Shown here one piece after another: positions 38,333 to 46,828 of a stretch of DNA of 64,000 nt. How positions within the stretch are numbered: position 1 is the stretch's first letter; each line of letters starts with the position of its first letter. A model generated the notes under the pieces. It was not told where the DNA came from. It ran no database searches and saw only the letters and a list, made by a program, of their open reading frames with translations. Origin of the DNA: Actinokineospora auranticolor (GTDB lineage: Bacteria; Actinomycetota; Actinomycetes; Mycobacteriales; Pseudonocardiaceae). The stretch lies in NCBI RefSeq assembly GCF_002934265.1, contig NZ_PTIX01000004.1, forward strand, positions 186,001-250,000. Direction: 5' to 3'. The position numbers and the translations under genes were made by a program.

Positions 38333-39129
38333 ACCCGGACGCGCCGATCGGCATCTTCGACTCCGGGGTCGGCGGGCTCACCGTGGCCCGCTCGATCATC
38401 GACCAGCTGCCGCACGAGCGGCTGCGCTACATCGGCGACACCGCCAACAACCCGTACGGCCCGCGGCCGATCGCCCAAGTCCGCGAACTGACCCTGGCGA
38501 TCACCGACGAGCTCGTCGACAGCGGCGTGAAGATGCTCGTGCTGGCCTGCAACACCGCCTCCGCCGCCTGCCTGCGCGACGCCCGCGAGCGCTACCCCAT
38601 CCCGGTCGTCGAGGTCGTGGTGCCCGCCGTGCGGCGGGCCGCGGCGGTCACGAAGTCCGGCCGCGTCGGTGTGATCGGCACCACGGGCACCATCCGCTCG
38701 GGGGCCTACGACGACGCGTTCGCCGCCGCGCCGGGCATCGCCGTGACGGGTGCCGCGTGCCCGCGCTTCGTCGACTTCGTGGAGCGGGGCGTCACCTCCG
38801 GTCGGCAGATCCTCGGGCTGGCGCAGACCTACCTGGAGCCGCTGCAACAGGCCGCTGTGGACACCGTGGTGCTCGGCTGCACGCACTACCCGCTGCTCAC
38901 CGGGGTTCTGCAGGTCGTCATGGGGCCCGATGTCACGCTCGTGTCCAGTGCGGAGGAATGTGCCAAGGACGTCTTCCGGGTGCTGACCGAGACCGGTTCG
39001 CTGACTGAGCTGGAGGATGACCCGGTGCACGAGTTCGGTGCCACCGGGGCCGCCGAACCGTTCGACCGGCTGGCCCGCCGGTTCCTCGGTCCCGGCGTCG
39101 CGGGCTTTGCTCCATTGGCTCGATGGTGA
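38329..39129 (+). CDS. murI: Glutamate racemase
   Basis: 266 residues, GTG overlapping the rhomboid stop. Both catalytic cysteines are present, in [11 protein letters not shown] and [10 protein letters not shown], with the substrate aspartate and serine in IFDSGVGGL near the start. It provides D-glutamate for peptidoglycan. The gene sits in the conserved order rhomboid-murI-Rv1339-rph. Confidence 0.96.
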   Translation: MNPDAPIGIFDSGVGGLTVARSIIDQLPHERLRYIGDTANNPYGPRPIAQVRELTLAITDELVDSGVKMLVLACNTASAACLRDARERYPIPVVEVVVPAVRRAAAVTKSGRVGVIGTTGTIRSGAYDDAFAAAPGIAVTGAACPRFVDFVERGVTSGRQILGLAQTYLEPLQQAAVDTVVLGCTHYPLLTGVLQVVMGPDVTLVSSAEECAKDVFRVLTETGSLTELEDDPVHEFGATGAAEPFDRLARRFLGPGVAGFAPLARW

Positions 39130-39165
39130 TGTCTGCGTACCCCTGGCTGTGACAGGCTGTCGGAC

Positions 39166-39936
39166 GTGCTGCTGACCGTCCTCGGCTGTTCCGGGAGTGT
39201 GCCCGGCCCCGACGCCCCGACCTCCGGCTACCTGCTGGAAGCCGACGGCTTCCAGCTCGGAGTGGAACTGGGCAACGGGACCTTCGCCGCCCTGCAGGCC
39301 ATCCGCGACCCGTTCGCCATGGACGCGTTGTTGTTCTCGCACCTGCACGCCGACCACTGCGCGGACTTCACGGCGCTGACCGTCTACCGTCGGTACCACC
39401 CGGCCCCCACCCGGGACCCCCGGGAACACCGGTTACCCGTGTACGCGCCCAAGGAGGCGCCCGCCCGGTTCGCCAACGCCTACGCCACCGACGAGGCCGA
39501 CCGGGCCGCCGCGGATCTGTCCGATGTGTTCGACTTCCGCGCGTTATCCCCCGGCAAACTCCACATCGGACCGTTCGAGGTGGTCGCCGCCCCGGCCGCC
39601 CACCCGTGCGAGTCCTTCAGCTTCCGCATCAGCCACGGCGGCCGGAGCCTCGTCTACACGGGCGACACGGGCGTGTGCGCGGCGCTGGCGGAGCTGGCGC
39701 ACGGCGCGGAGGTGATCCTCGCGGAGGCGTCCTGGACGCACGGCTCGGTCGACGTGCCGGACCTGCACCTGTCGGGTCTCGAGGCGGGGCAGGTCGCCTC
39801 GGCGGCGGGGACCTCCCACCTGATGCTCACCCACATCGCGCCCTGGACCGACCCGGCCGCCGTCCTGGCCGAAGCCCGCTCGGCCTACGACGGCGAGGTC
39901 ACCGTCGTTGAGCGCGGCGCGCAGTACCGGCTCTGA
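39166..39936 (+). CDS. Metallo-beta-lactamase-fold phosphodiesterase (Rv1339-like)
   Basis: 256 residues. The GTG at 39166 opens LLTVLGCSGSVPGPDAPTSGYL. The metal motif SHLHADHCADF (HxHxDH) lies near residue 62, further ligands in AAHPCES, YTGDTG and the late LTHIAPW. The M. tuberculosis homologue Rv1339 is an atypical class II cAMP phosphodiesterase that affects drug tolerance, so a role in cyclic nucleotide breakdown is likely here. A large repeat region separates it from rph, which follows directly in mycobacteria. Confidence 0.92.
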   Translation: MLLTVLGCSGSVPGPDAPTSGYLLEADGFQLGVELGNGTFAALQAIRDPFAMDALLFSHLHADHCADFTALTVYRRYHPAPTRDPREHRLPVYAPKEAPARFANAYATDEADRAAADLSDVFDFRALSPGKLHIGPFEVVAAPAAHPCESFSFRISHGGRSLVYTGDTGVCAALAELAHGAEVILAEASWTHGSVDVPDLHLSGLEAGQVASAAGTSHLMLTHIAPWTDPAAVLAEARSAYDGEVTVVERGAQYRL

Positions 39937-39956
39937 GGTCCGGCCCGCCTGCCGCT

Positions 39957-40370
39957 ATCCCTCCGGGAGTTCTCCCACCAGCCCGCCGCTTGATCCCATA
40001 CTGTCGGTCCAGGCGACGCGCTTCTGCCTCCGCCTCCCCTTCCGCAAGTTCTTCCCACCCGCCTGTGGCCCGCTGCTCCTCCCGTGTCGTCTGTTCGCGT
40101 GGTGCGTGTCTGCCTGTGCCTGTTCTCGCTTCCGCGGGTTCTCTTCCCGCCTGCCTGTGGCCTGCTGATCGTCCCGTGTCGTCTGTTCGCGTGGCGGGTC
40201 TCTGCCTGAGCCTCTCTTCTCTGCCGCGGCTTCCTCTCCAACCCCGCCCCGCAGTCGGCTGCTTGTTCCGCGTCGCCTGCCCATGTGTCGCGCCGCTGCC
40301 TGAGTTCCCCCACCCCTTCCGCGAGTTCTCTCGCAACCCACCTGCAAACGCTCCTTGATCCCACGTTGCT
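39957..40370. repeat. C-rich degenerate tandem repeat, about 90-bp unit
   Basis: About four and a half copies begin near 39957, 40040, 40130, 40222 and 40317, each opening TTCCGC(G/A)AGTTCTC or similar. The second and third share the exact 20-mer CCCGTGTCGTCTGTTCGCGT. The first and last copies contain CTTGATCCCA, and the last runs into AACGCAACGCGCCC just before hairpin copy C, the same arrangement as at 21.7 kb. No gene is supported. Confidence 0.65.
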
Positions 40371-40401
40371 CGCCAACGCAACGCGCCCTTGCCACACCCC
40401 T

Positions 40402-40535
40402 GATCGGGCGGATTTGCTTTGTGTGGGGGGACGAGTCTGCCAAGCTTCCCTGCGGGTGGGGTGGCTTGCCATCCCACCCGCTTTTGCCCCACCGCAGGCT
40501 CGTAGGGGCCCCGCGCAAAGCGGATTCGCTCGATC
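40402..40535 (+). repeat. 134-nt structured hairpin element, copy C
   Basis: Same length and architecture as copies A and B. The outer 27 nt at 40402-40428 pair with 40509-40535 at all 27 positions: 21 Watson-Crick and six G-T that become G-U in + strand RNA. In the second stem two adjacent pairs are swapped relative to copy A (GA/TC there, AG/CT here) and one further pair is G-U. CTTTTTCGCG follows 13 nt downstream, as after copy A. Confidence 0.85.
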
Positions 40536-41007
40536 GAGGACGACCGCTTTTTCGCGAAGAGTCGGACCGCATCCACTCGCGTCGGCGGCTGCCGGTTGCC
40601 GGGTGACCCATGGCTCCACCTACGCAACCGTTCCAGCGTGGTCCCGTTCTCCCGGGCTCCAACGCGAGAAGAGTTGCGTGCACAGCGGGGCGCGGCGGCT
40701 TCGCGGGAACGCGGGTTGGCACACGTCGGCGGGTAGTGGGTTCGGCCTGGCGGGGTGGTGGGTGAGGTGGCGGGCTGGTTGGCAAGGGCTGGGTGCCTTG
40801 GCGGGGCGGGGCTGGCTGAAGTCCAAGGGTGGCGGGTCTGGCAGGTGGTGGATGAGGGGGTGGGTGTGAGGAGTGCGGAGCGGAGGTGGGGAAGTCAGGA
40901 CGCGTCAGCCGGAAATGGTGCGCCGGAGCAGGTGCGGTTCGGCTCGGACCTGTCGATCGGCGTGGTTGGCATACCGGCACTGATCGGCTGCCTCTAGGCT
41001 GACCGCC
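40536..41007. other. Repeat-derived spacer before rph
   Basis: No gene. It contains GTTCTCCCG followed by AACGCGAGAA (40646-40670), also found between hairpins A and B (21962-21987), and from about 40716 a G-rich unit starting TTGGCACACGTCGGCGG like those at 22176 and 22287. It therefore looks like the same module as at 21.5-22.4 kb, with the second hairpin lost. The rph promoter must lie in the last 60 bp. Confidence 0.6.
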
Positions 41008-41769
41008 GTGGTGAGAAGCGATGGCAGGAACGACGACCAGCTCCGGGACATCACGATCCAGCGCGGGTACCAGGACTGGCCCGCCGGTTCCGTGCTGGTG
41101 TCCTTCGGGCGTACCCGGGTGCTCTGCGCCGCCAGCGTGACCGAGGGCGTGCCGCGGTGGCGCAAGGGCTCCGGGCTCGGCTGGGTGACAGCCGAGTACG
41201 CGATGCTCCCGTCGGCGACCAACACCCGGGGTGAGCGGGAGTCGGTGAAGGGCCGGGTCGGTGGCCGCACGCACGAGATCAGCCGGTTGATCGGCCGCTC
41301 GCTGCGCGCCTGCATCGACCTGTCCGCGCTCGGCGAGAACACCATCCACCTCGACTGCGACGTCATCCAGGCCGACGGCGGCACCCGCACGGCCGCCATC
41401 ACCGGCGCCTACGTCGCCCTCGCCGACGCCGTCACCTACCTGGGCGCGGCGGGCAAGCTCGCCGACCCCCAGCCGCTGTCCTGCGCGGTCTCCGCAGTCA
41501 GCGTCGGCGTGGTGGGCGGCCGGGTGCGGCTCGACCTGCCCTACGAGGAGGACGCGCGCGCCGAGGTCGACATGAACGTGGTCGCCACCGACGCGGGCAC
41601 CCTCATCGAGGTCCAGGGCACCGGCGAGGGCGCCACCTTCGCCCGCTCCACCCTCGACGCCATGCTCGACCTCGCCATGGCGGGCTGCGCCGAGCTCAAC
41701 CGCGTCCAGGCCGAGGCGCTGGCCAAGCCGTACCCCGGCACCCTGCCCGAACCCAAGGGGGGCAAGTGA
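41008..41769 (+). CDS. rph: Ribonuclease PH
   Basis: 253 residues, GTG start. Family motifs: [16 protein letters not shown] at the N-terminus, [13 protein letters not shown], the Arg-rich tRNA-binding [27 protein letters not shown] in parts, [20 protein letters not shown] with the catalytic Asp, and DMNVV near the end. It is a phosphate-dependent 3'-5' exoribonuclease trimming tRNA precursors. It is coupled to rdgB by a 4-bp overlap, as in mycobacteria. Confidence 0.96.
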   Translation: MVRSDGRNDDQLRDITIQRGYQDWPAGSVLVSFGRTRVLCAASVTEGVPRWRKGSGLGWVTAEYAMLPSATNTRGERESVKGRVGGRTHEISRLIGRSLRACIDLSALGENTIHLDCDVIQADGGTRTAAITGAYVALADAVTYLGAAGKLADPQPLSCAVSAVSVGVVGGRVRLDLPYEEDARAEVDMNVVATDAGTLIEVQGTGEGATFARSTLDAMLDLAMAGCAELNRVQAEALAKPYPGTLPEPKGGK

Positions 41770-42371
41770 CCAGGGTCCTGCTCGCCAGCCGCAACGCCAA
41801 GAAGCTCGCGGAGCTGCGCCGGATCCTCGCCGCCGAGCAGGTGGACGGGGTGGAGATCATCGGCCTCGACGACGTCCCGGCGTTCCCGGACGCCCCGGAG
41901 ACCGGCGCGACCTTCGAGGAGAACGCGCTGGCCAAGGCCCGGGACGCGGCCCGCGAGACCGGCCTGCCGTCGATCGCCGACGACTCGGGCATCGCCGTCG
42001 ACGCGCTCAACGGCATGCCGGGGGTGCTCTCCGCCCGCTGGTCCGGCGGGCACGGCGACGACAAGGCCAACCTCGACCTGGTCCTGGCCCAGCTCAACGA
42101 CGTCCCGGACGAGCGCCGCGGCGGCGGGTTCGTGTGCGCGGTGGCGCTCGTCGTCCCGGGCCGGGCGGAAACCGTCCTGCGCGCCGAGTGGCGCGGCCGG
42201 ATCGTCCGCGAACCCAGCGGTGCCAACGGCTTCGGCTACGACCCGATCTTCGTCCCCGACGGCCACGACCGGACCTCGGCGGAGCTCACCCCGGACGCCA
42301 AGGACGCCATCTCCCACCGCGGCCAGGCCCTGCGCCTGCTCCTCCCGCACCTCGCGGCCCTGAGCGGCTAG
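41766..42371 (+). CDS. rdgB: RdgB/HAM1-type non-canonical purine NTP pyrophosphatase
   Basis: 201 residues, GTG overlapping the rph stop. ITPase-family motifs: [65 protein letters not shown], and SHRGQAL at the C-terminus. It hydrolyses (d)ITP and XTP to prevent their incorporation. Its stop codon is 2 bp from the left end of an insertion relic. Confidence 0.96.
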   Translation: MTRVLLASRNAKKLAELRRILAAEQVDGVEIIGLDDVPAFPDAPETGATFEENALAKARDAARETGLPSIADDSGIAVDALNGMPGVLSARWSGGHGDDKANLDLVLAQLNDVPDERRGGGFVCAVALVVPGRAETVLRAEWRGRIVREPSGANGFGYDPIFVPDGHDRTSAELTPDAKDAISHRGQALRLLLPHLAALSG

Positions 42372-42373
42372 GC

Positions 42374-42879
42374 GCCTAGGTGCGATGTCCGGGGACGTTG
42401 TCCCGATCTGAGGTGACCGGTAGTGGCCTGTCCCGTTGGCAGGTGAGGGCCTCCGGATGTGAAGTGGAGCTGTCTAGGAACCGCTTCACGCCTTCGGGGG
42501 CCGTCGTGTCCCACCCTGACCCCGCGAACCCGTCTACGACTCGCGCGCCTGGTCGTCGAGCGAGGCTGGGCCCACGTCGCGGTGGCGAAGATGTTCATGG
42601 TGGTTGACAAGACAGCCGCGAAGTGGGTCGACCGTTACCGCGCCGAAGGCGTGGCCGGGATGGCCGACCGCGGCTCGCGTCCGCACCACAGCCCGACCCG
42701 TACACCCGAACACCTGGTCCGGGCGATCGTGCGGTTGCGGTGGCGCACGCGGCTCGGGCCGGTCCGGATCGCCGGCCGGTTCGGCCTTCCCGCGTCCACG
42801 GTCCACGCGGTGCTGGTGCGCTGCCGGGCAAGCCACCGGTCACCCGGCTGACCAACTTCCCCGGACATCACACCTAGGC
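42374..42879. mobile_element. Deleted IS481-family element with both terminal repeats
   Basis: The left end 42374-42399 and the right end 42854-42879 form 26-bp inverted repeats with two mismatches; each contains GATGTCCGGGGA and starts GCCTAGGTG. Between them only the start of a transposase is kept, so the unit is about 506 bp instead of the usual 1.1 kb or so. It sits exactly between the convergent rdgB and serine hydrolase genes, and the stop codon of the latter is formed by the terminal repeat. It could be mobilised in trans if a related transposase exists. Confidence 0.8.
42500..42851 (+). pseudogene. Truncated IS481-family transposase
   Basis: The frame reads RLRLARLVVERGWAHVAVAKMF, then TAAKWVDRYRAEGVAGMADRGS, PHHSPTRTP and LGPVRIAGRFGLPASTVHAVL as consecutive pieces, the N-terminal helix-turn-helix half of IS481 transposases. 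It stops at 42851, right before the terminal repeat; the rve/DDE catalytic half is missing. The first 13 or so codons of the open frame (from 42459) do not match the family. Confidence 0.85.
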
Positions 42880-43722
42880 CAGCGGGAGCACCGCCGCCAA
42901 CGCCTTCGCCCCCGCGGTCACCGAGGCGATGGCGCGGCTGAACGACACCGACGACGGGTGGTTCGTCATGAGCAGGACGACGTACCGGTCACCAGCGCCC
43001 AGGACGCCGGTGGTGTGGACGGCGACGTAGCCGTTCCCGCTGCCCCACGCCTGCTTCACCGCCCACGGCCCGGCGAACGCCGACGGGATGCCGAAGTGCT
43101 GGTCGAACCCGTCCGCCGCGACGCGCGGGGCGGCGCGCATCGGGTCGACGAGTTCCGGTGCGCTGCGCAAGAAGTACCGGTAGGTCGCCAAGATGTCGTT
43201 GGGGCTCAACAGGGTGTCGCCCCAGTAGCCCGGGACATCCGGTGCCGCCAGCCCTTCCAGCCCCAGCACGGGGCCGGTGAGCTCGGGTAGCCGGTCACCG
43301 CCGTGCAGGCCCCACAGCGCGCTGGCGGCGGCGTCGTCGCTGGCGCGCAGCATGCGCGTCACGCGGGACCCGGTGCCGGGCTCACCCGCCACGCGCACCG
43401 CGATCAGCAGCTTCACCAGCGACGCGGACCGGAGCCTCCGGTCGGCGTCAACGGAGACCAGCAGGCTGTCGGACGCGCGGTCCCACACCAGCAGCCCCAC
43501 CTCCGCGCGGGCGGACTGCCGGTGCACAGCCCCGACGACCTCGGCGGCCACGGCGGCCGAGTCGAGTCCCGCGGGTGTCGCGCTCGGGGGCACCAGGGGG
43601 CGGGCGAGCGGTGTCGGCGGTGCCGCCGCGGCCGCCGAACCGGTGCACGTCATGGGCATGGCCGAGCCCGCGATCACGAACGGGAGCAACAAAACGGCCA
43701 GTCGGGGCCACCGCCAGCGCAT
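42874..43722 (-). CDS. Secreted serine hydrolase, beta-lactamase/PBP fold (paralogue 1)
   Basis: 282 residues with signal peptide (LAVLLLPFVIAGSAM, cleavage in an Ala-rich stretch). The active-site motif SASLVK (SxxK) lies near residue 100. RASDDAAAS takes the place of the SDN motif, and AVHTTGV stands near the KTG position with lysine absent. ADGFDQHFGIP and WAVKQAWGSGNGY are shared with the neighbouring paralogue. This group is annotated as class A beta-lactamase-related; a real lactamase is unlikely given the altered KTG. The stop codon overlaps the terminal repeat of the IS481 relic. Confidence 0.85.
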   Translation of the reverse strand: MRWRWPRLAVLLLPFVIAGSAMPMTCTGSAAAAAPPTPLARPLVPPSATPAGLDSAAVAAEVVGAVHRQSARAEVGLLVWDRASDSLLVSVDADRRLRSASLVKLLIAVRVAGEPGTGSRVTRMLRASDDAAASALWGLHGGDRLPELTGPVLGLEGLAAPDVPGYWGDTLLSPNDILATYRYFLRSAPELVDPMRAAPRVAADGFDQHFGIPSAFAGPWAVKQAWGSGNGYVAVHTTGVLGAGDRYVVLLMTNHPSSVSFSRAIASVTAGAKALAAVLPLA

Positions 43723-43753
43723 GCCAGAAGAACGCCCGGCCGAGTGAAGAAGT

Positions 43754-44644
43754 TCACGAGATCAGCGGATTAAGCACTCGCGCAACCGCGGTTACCGACT
43801 GTGCGGCGGTCTTCCACCGCACTCCCAGAGGGTGTTCGGTGAGCACGATGACCGTGTACCGCCAATCCCGCCCCACCAGCCCGGTGCTGTGCACGACGAT
43901 GTCGTTGGTGCTGTTCGACCACCCCTGCTTCACCGCCCACTCCGCGGTGATCCCGTCCGGGATCCCGAAGTGCTGGTCGAACCCGTCCGCCGCCGTGCGC
44001 GGCGCGGAGGCCATCGCCTCGACCACCAGCGCCCGGTCCGCGGCGGGCAACTCCGCCAGCACGTACCGGTACACCCGTGCGACGTCGCGCGCGGTGAGCA
44101 GCACGTCACCCCAGCGCCCCACGATCGCCGGTGGCCTGGTCCCGGTCAGCCCCATGGTCCGAACCATCCGGGTGACCAGGGCCGAGCCGCCCGCGCCGGT
44201 CCACAGCGCGGTGGCGATGTCGTCGTCGGAGACCTGGAGCATGACCGCGATCCGCTTGCGGGTCGCGGCGTCCGCGCCCCGGCGCAGCGCGTCGACGGCG
44301 ATGAGCAGCTTCACCAGCGACGCCGACCGGAACTGCCGGTCCGCGTTCAGCGACACCACGTCCGCGCCGCTCGTCCGGTCCACCACCAGGACCCCGACCT
44401 TCGCCGACCGCTCCACCCCGCGCGCGGCGGCGACGAGCGAGTCCGGGTCGACGGCGGTCTTCGGGGGCGGCTCCGGCTGCGGCGACGGCGGCCGGGTGGT
44501 CGTGCCGACCGCCGGGGCAGTGGGCGCGGAGGTCAGCGGCGAGATCAGTTGGGGTACCTGGGATCCCCCGGCCGGGGCCCGGGCACAGCCCGCCGCGAGC
44601 ACGAGGAAAAGGCCCAGCAGAGCGGGAAAGCGGTGGTGGCGCAC
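43754..44644 (-). CDS. Lipoprotein serine hydrolase, beta-lactamase/PBP fold (paralogue 2)
   Basis: 296 residues, GTG at 44644. The signal ends LVLAAGC, a lipobox, so the protein is a membrane-anchored lipoprotein with a Pro/Thr-rich tether (about 25-65). SASLVK near residue 109, VSDDDIA, and VVHSTGL match the motifs of paralogue 1, with long shared blocks (RTAADGFDQHFGIP, AEWAVKQGWS). It lies 31 bp upstream of paralogue 1 on the same strand, a tandem duplication where one copy is tethered and the other secreted. Confidence 0.87.
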   Translation of the reverse strand: MRHHRFPALLGLFLVLAAGCARAPAGGSQVPQLISPLTSAPTAPAVGTTTRPPSPQPEPPPKTAVDPDSLVAAARGVERSAKVGVLVVDRTSGADVVSLNADRQFRSASLVKLLIAVDALRRGADAATRKRIAVMLQVSDDDIATALWTGAGGSALVTRMVRTMGLTGTRPPAIVGRWGDVLLTARDVARVYRYVLAELPAADRALVVEAMASAPRTAADGFDQHFGIPDGITAEWAVKQGWSNSTNDIVVHSTGLVGRDWRYTVIVLTEHPLGVRWKTAAQSVTAVARVLNPLIS

Positions 44645-44662
44645 GCCGTGAGTACGCGACCG

Positions 44663-44706
44663 CCACCGGGGGAGTTGACCCGTTCAGAGTGCAACTCCCC
44701 TGGTGG
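44663..44706 (-). terminator. Hairpin terminator after bcp
   Basis: The arm 44663-44677 pairs with 44692-44706 over 15 bp with a single mismatch (CCACCGGGGGAGTTG against CAACTCCCCTGGTGG), loop 14 nt. It lies downstream of bcp and upstream of the lipoprotein hydrolase on the minus strand. Confidence 0.75.
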
Positions 44707-44789
44707 GGACGGCGTAACGGCACCGGCGGTCGGCCGGTTGCCCGGTCCGGCCGGATTGCCAGGACCTGGCCAGGTCCGTGTGGTTCCCG

Positions 44790-45263
44790 TCAGATCTTGA
44801 GGTCCTTGCGCAGCTTCGCCACGTGCCCGGTCGCGCGCACGTTGTAGAGCGCGTGCGTGACGGTGCCCTCCGGGTCGATGACGAAGGTGGAGCGGATCAC
44901 GCCCGTCACCGTCTTCCCGTAGAGCTGCTTCTCGCCGTACGCGCCGTACGAGGTCAGCACGGCCTTGTCGACGTCCGACAGCAGCGGGAAGGTCAGGCCC
45001 TCCTCGGCGACGAACTTGGCCAGCTTCGCGGGCTTGTCCGGGGACACGCCCAGCACGGCGAACCCGGCGTCGTTGAGCTCGGCGAGGTTGTCGCGGAAGT
45101 CGCAGGCCTGCTTGGTGCACCCGGGGGTGGAGGCGGCGGGGTAGAAGTACAGCAGCACGGACCGGCCGCGCAGGTCGGTCAGCGACACGTCGTTGCCCTC
45201 GCTGTCGGGCAGGGTGAACTCGGGCGCACGGTCGCCCGCGGCGAGGCGGATCTGGTCAGTCAT
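44790..45263 (-). CDS. bcp: Thioredoxin-dependent thiol peroxidase (BCP/PrxQ)
   Basis: 157 residues. The peroxiredoxin fold is clear: GDRAPEFTLPDSEGN, then LLYFYPAASTPGCTKQACDFRD with the peroxidatic cysteine and the resolving cysteine five residues later, as in BCP alpha-type enzymes. FAVLGVSPD and GVIRSTFVIDPEG follow. It reduces peroxides with electrons from thioredoxin in the cytoplasm. Confidence 0.96.
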   Translation of the reverse strand: MTDQIRLAAGDRAPEFTLPDSEGNDVSLTDLRGRSVLLYFYPAASTPGCTKQACDFRDNLAELNDAGFAVLGVSPDKPAKLAKFVAEEGLTFPLLSDVDKAVLTSYGAYGEKQLYGKTVTGVIRSTFVIDPEGTVTHALYNVRATGHVAKLRKDLKI

Positions 45264-45283
45264 GCCCCGACGCTAGCGCGGGC

Positions 45284-45826
45284 TCACGTGCTGCCGTCGA
45301 AGACCGTCACGCTCGGCCCGCCCGCCGTGTCCGGCTGGGCGCTGACCAGCACGGACACCGTCTCGGCTGGCACCGCGAAGGCGACCGAGAAGCGCATCGA
45401 GCCGCCGGGGGGCACGTCCGAGGCGCCGACCACGCCGGTGTAGCCCTGGGTGGAGTCGATGACCTGCTGGGTCAGCTCGCCGTTGACCATGGCGGTCAGC
45501 GAGAGCGACGCCGACCGGTACAGCGCCGGGCCGTCGTTGCGGACGGTCATCTCGAAGCCGACGGCCCGCTTCGCCTCGACCCCGGCCGACGCGGACGCCG
45601 ACGGGACGAACGACTTGGGCGCCGAGACGGTGATGGTGAGCCCCTCCGCCAGCGGCCTGCGCTCGCCGCTGCGGGTGACCGGGCTGTCGGCTCTGGCCAG
45701 TTCGTCGGTGACGCTGGTCGCCCCGGCCGCCGGGGTGGGCTCGGCGGAACCCGCGGCCCCGCCGCCGCACCCGGTGAGGACCACCAGGAGGGCGCAGGTC
45801 GCGGCCACCAATCCGACGGTCTTCAC
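45284..45826 (-). CDS. Putative lipoprotein, DUF4352-like
   Basis: 180 residues; GTG at 45826. The signal VGLVAATCALLVVLTGC ends in a lipobox cysteine followed by a Gly/Ala-rich tether. The mature part has an immunoglobulin-like pattern (LTITVSAPKSFVP, FEMTVRNDGPALYRSASLSLTAMVNG, GGSMRFSVAFAVPA), as in extracytoplasmic DUF4352-type domains. No catalytic residues are evident. It lies 20 bp upstream of bcp on the same strand. Confidence 0.8.
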   Translation of the reverse strand: MKTVGLVAATCALLVVLTGCGGGAAGSAEPTPAAGATSVTDELARADSPVTRSGERRPLAEGLTITVSAPKSFVPSASASAGVEAKRAVGFEMTVRNDGPALYRSASLSLTAMVNGELTQQVIDSTQGYTGVVGASDVPPGGSMRFSVAFAVPAETVSVLVSAQPDTAGGPSVTVFDGST

Positions 45827-46014
45827 GTCTCGTCTGTCTCTTCCTGGCCGGGGACTCGGGGGTACGACTCCACCATGGCGGCCGACCCCCCACCCCGCCG
45901 AGTCGAATGGGCCGTTGAGTCGTACCTGGTTCCGCACTGTGGCCGAGCCGTGATCACCGATACACCCGGAGTGACCGCCGCCACTGCGCACAGTACGGGG
46001 TACGGGTGACGGGC

Positions 46015-46197
46015 TCAGGTGGCGAACGCGAACAGCAGGACGAACACACCGACGGCCACCAGCCAGGCGGCGATCAGCCAGCCGAAGTCGCGCCACGGGG
46101 AGATCGCGCCGTTGTCCTCGCCGGGGACGTGCACCCCCCGCTCCTCGAACTTGTCCACAAGTCCCAGGAGCGCAGCGAGGAACCTGGGCACGCGCAC
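46015..46197 (-). CDS. Small single-pass membrane protein
   Basis: 60 residues, GTG at 46197. An amphipathic N-terminus (FLAALLGLVDKFEERGVHVPGED) is followed by one strong membrane helix near the C-terminus (GWLIAAWLVAVGVFVLLFAFAT). Its position after smpB and length suit a real small gene. No known family. Confidence 0.65.
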   Translation of the reverse strand: MRVPRFLAALLGLVDKFEERGVHVPGEDNGAISPWRDFGWLIAAWLVAVGVFVLLFAFAT

Positions 46198-46272
46198 CCC
46201 CCGATAGTGTCACGTCAGGCCGCGTCCGAGGGTGTGCCGTACGCCCCTGTTCCCGGGTTCACCCGGACGGCA

Positions 46273-46755
46273 TCAGCGCGGGCGCTTCCCCTTCGCCTGC
46301 CGGGAGAACGCCTTCGCGATCTCCCGCTCCGCGTCCCGCTTGGCCAGCGCCTGGCGCTTGTCCCAGGTCTTCTTGCCGCGCACCAGGCCGAGTTCGACCT
46401 TCACCCGGCCGTCGGCGAAGTACAGGGAGAGCGGCACCAGCGACAGCCCGCTCTCGTGCAGCCGGATGTCCCACTTGTCGATCTGGCGGCGGTGCAGGAG
46501 CAGTTTCCGCACCCGCCGCGGCGTGTGGTTGGTCCACGTGCCCAGCGCGTACTCGGCGATGTGCAGCCCGCGCAGCCACACCTCGCCGTCGTCGATGGTG
46601 GCGAAGGAGTCGACGAGCGAGACCCGCCCGAGCCGCAGGCTCTTGACCTCGGTCCCGACCAGCGCGACGCCTGCCTCGATGGTGTCGAGCACGGTGTAGT
46701 CGTGCCACGCCCGCCGGTTGGTGGCGATCTTGTTGTCCGACTTCGCCTTGCTCAT
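46273..46755 (-). CDS. smpB: SmpB, tmRNA-binding protein
   Basis: 160 residues of normal length. NRRAWHDYTVLDTIEAGVALVGTEVKSLR as consecutive blocks, NHTPRRVRKLLLHRRQI and the basic tail KKTWDKRQALAKRDAEREI are diagnostic. SmpB carries tmRNA to stalled ribosomes for trans-translation. The tmRNA gene is not within the following 300 bp, and ftsX is not upstream; the neighbourhood is therefore rearranged relative to many actinobacteria. Confidence 0.97.
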   Translation of the reverse strand: MSKAKSDNKIATNRRAWHDYTVLDTIEAGVALVGTEVKSLRLGRVSLVDSFATIDDGEVWLRGLHIAEYALGTWTNHTPRRVRKLLLHRRQIDKWDIRLHESGLSLVPLSLYFADGRVKVELGLVRGKKTWDKRQALAKRDAEREIAKAFSRQAKGKRPR

Positions 46756-46828
46756 GGGGCGGAATCGTAGGTCAGAAAAAGAATGCGACGAAAGCCATTT
46801 GCTCCGCGCCTGCCGTCCATTCCTGCAC

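Noticed and set aside
39957..40370. CRISPR array
   Set aside because: The roughly 90-bp units are degenerate along their length, without short exact repeats alternating with unique spacers, and no cas genes are near.
46198..46272. tmRNA (ssrA) next to smpB
   Set aside because: Searched downstream of smpB for the tRNA-like ends and tag frame; the 75-bp gap is too short and the next 300 bp is a small gene and spacer.
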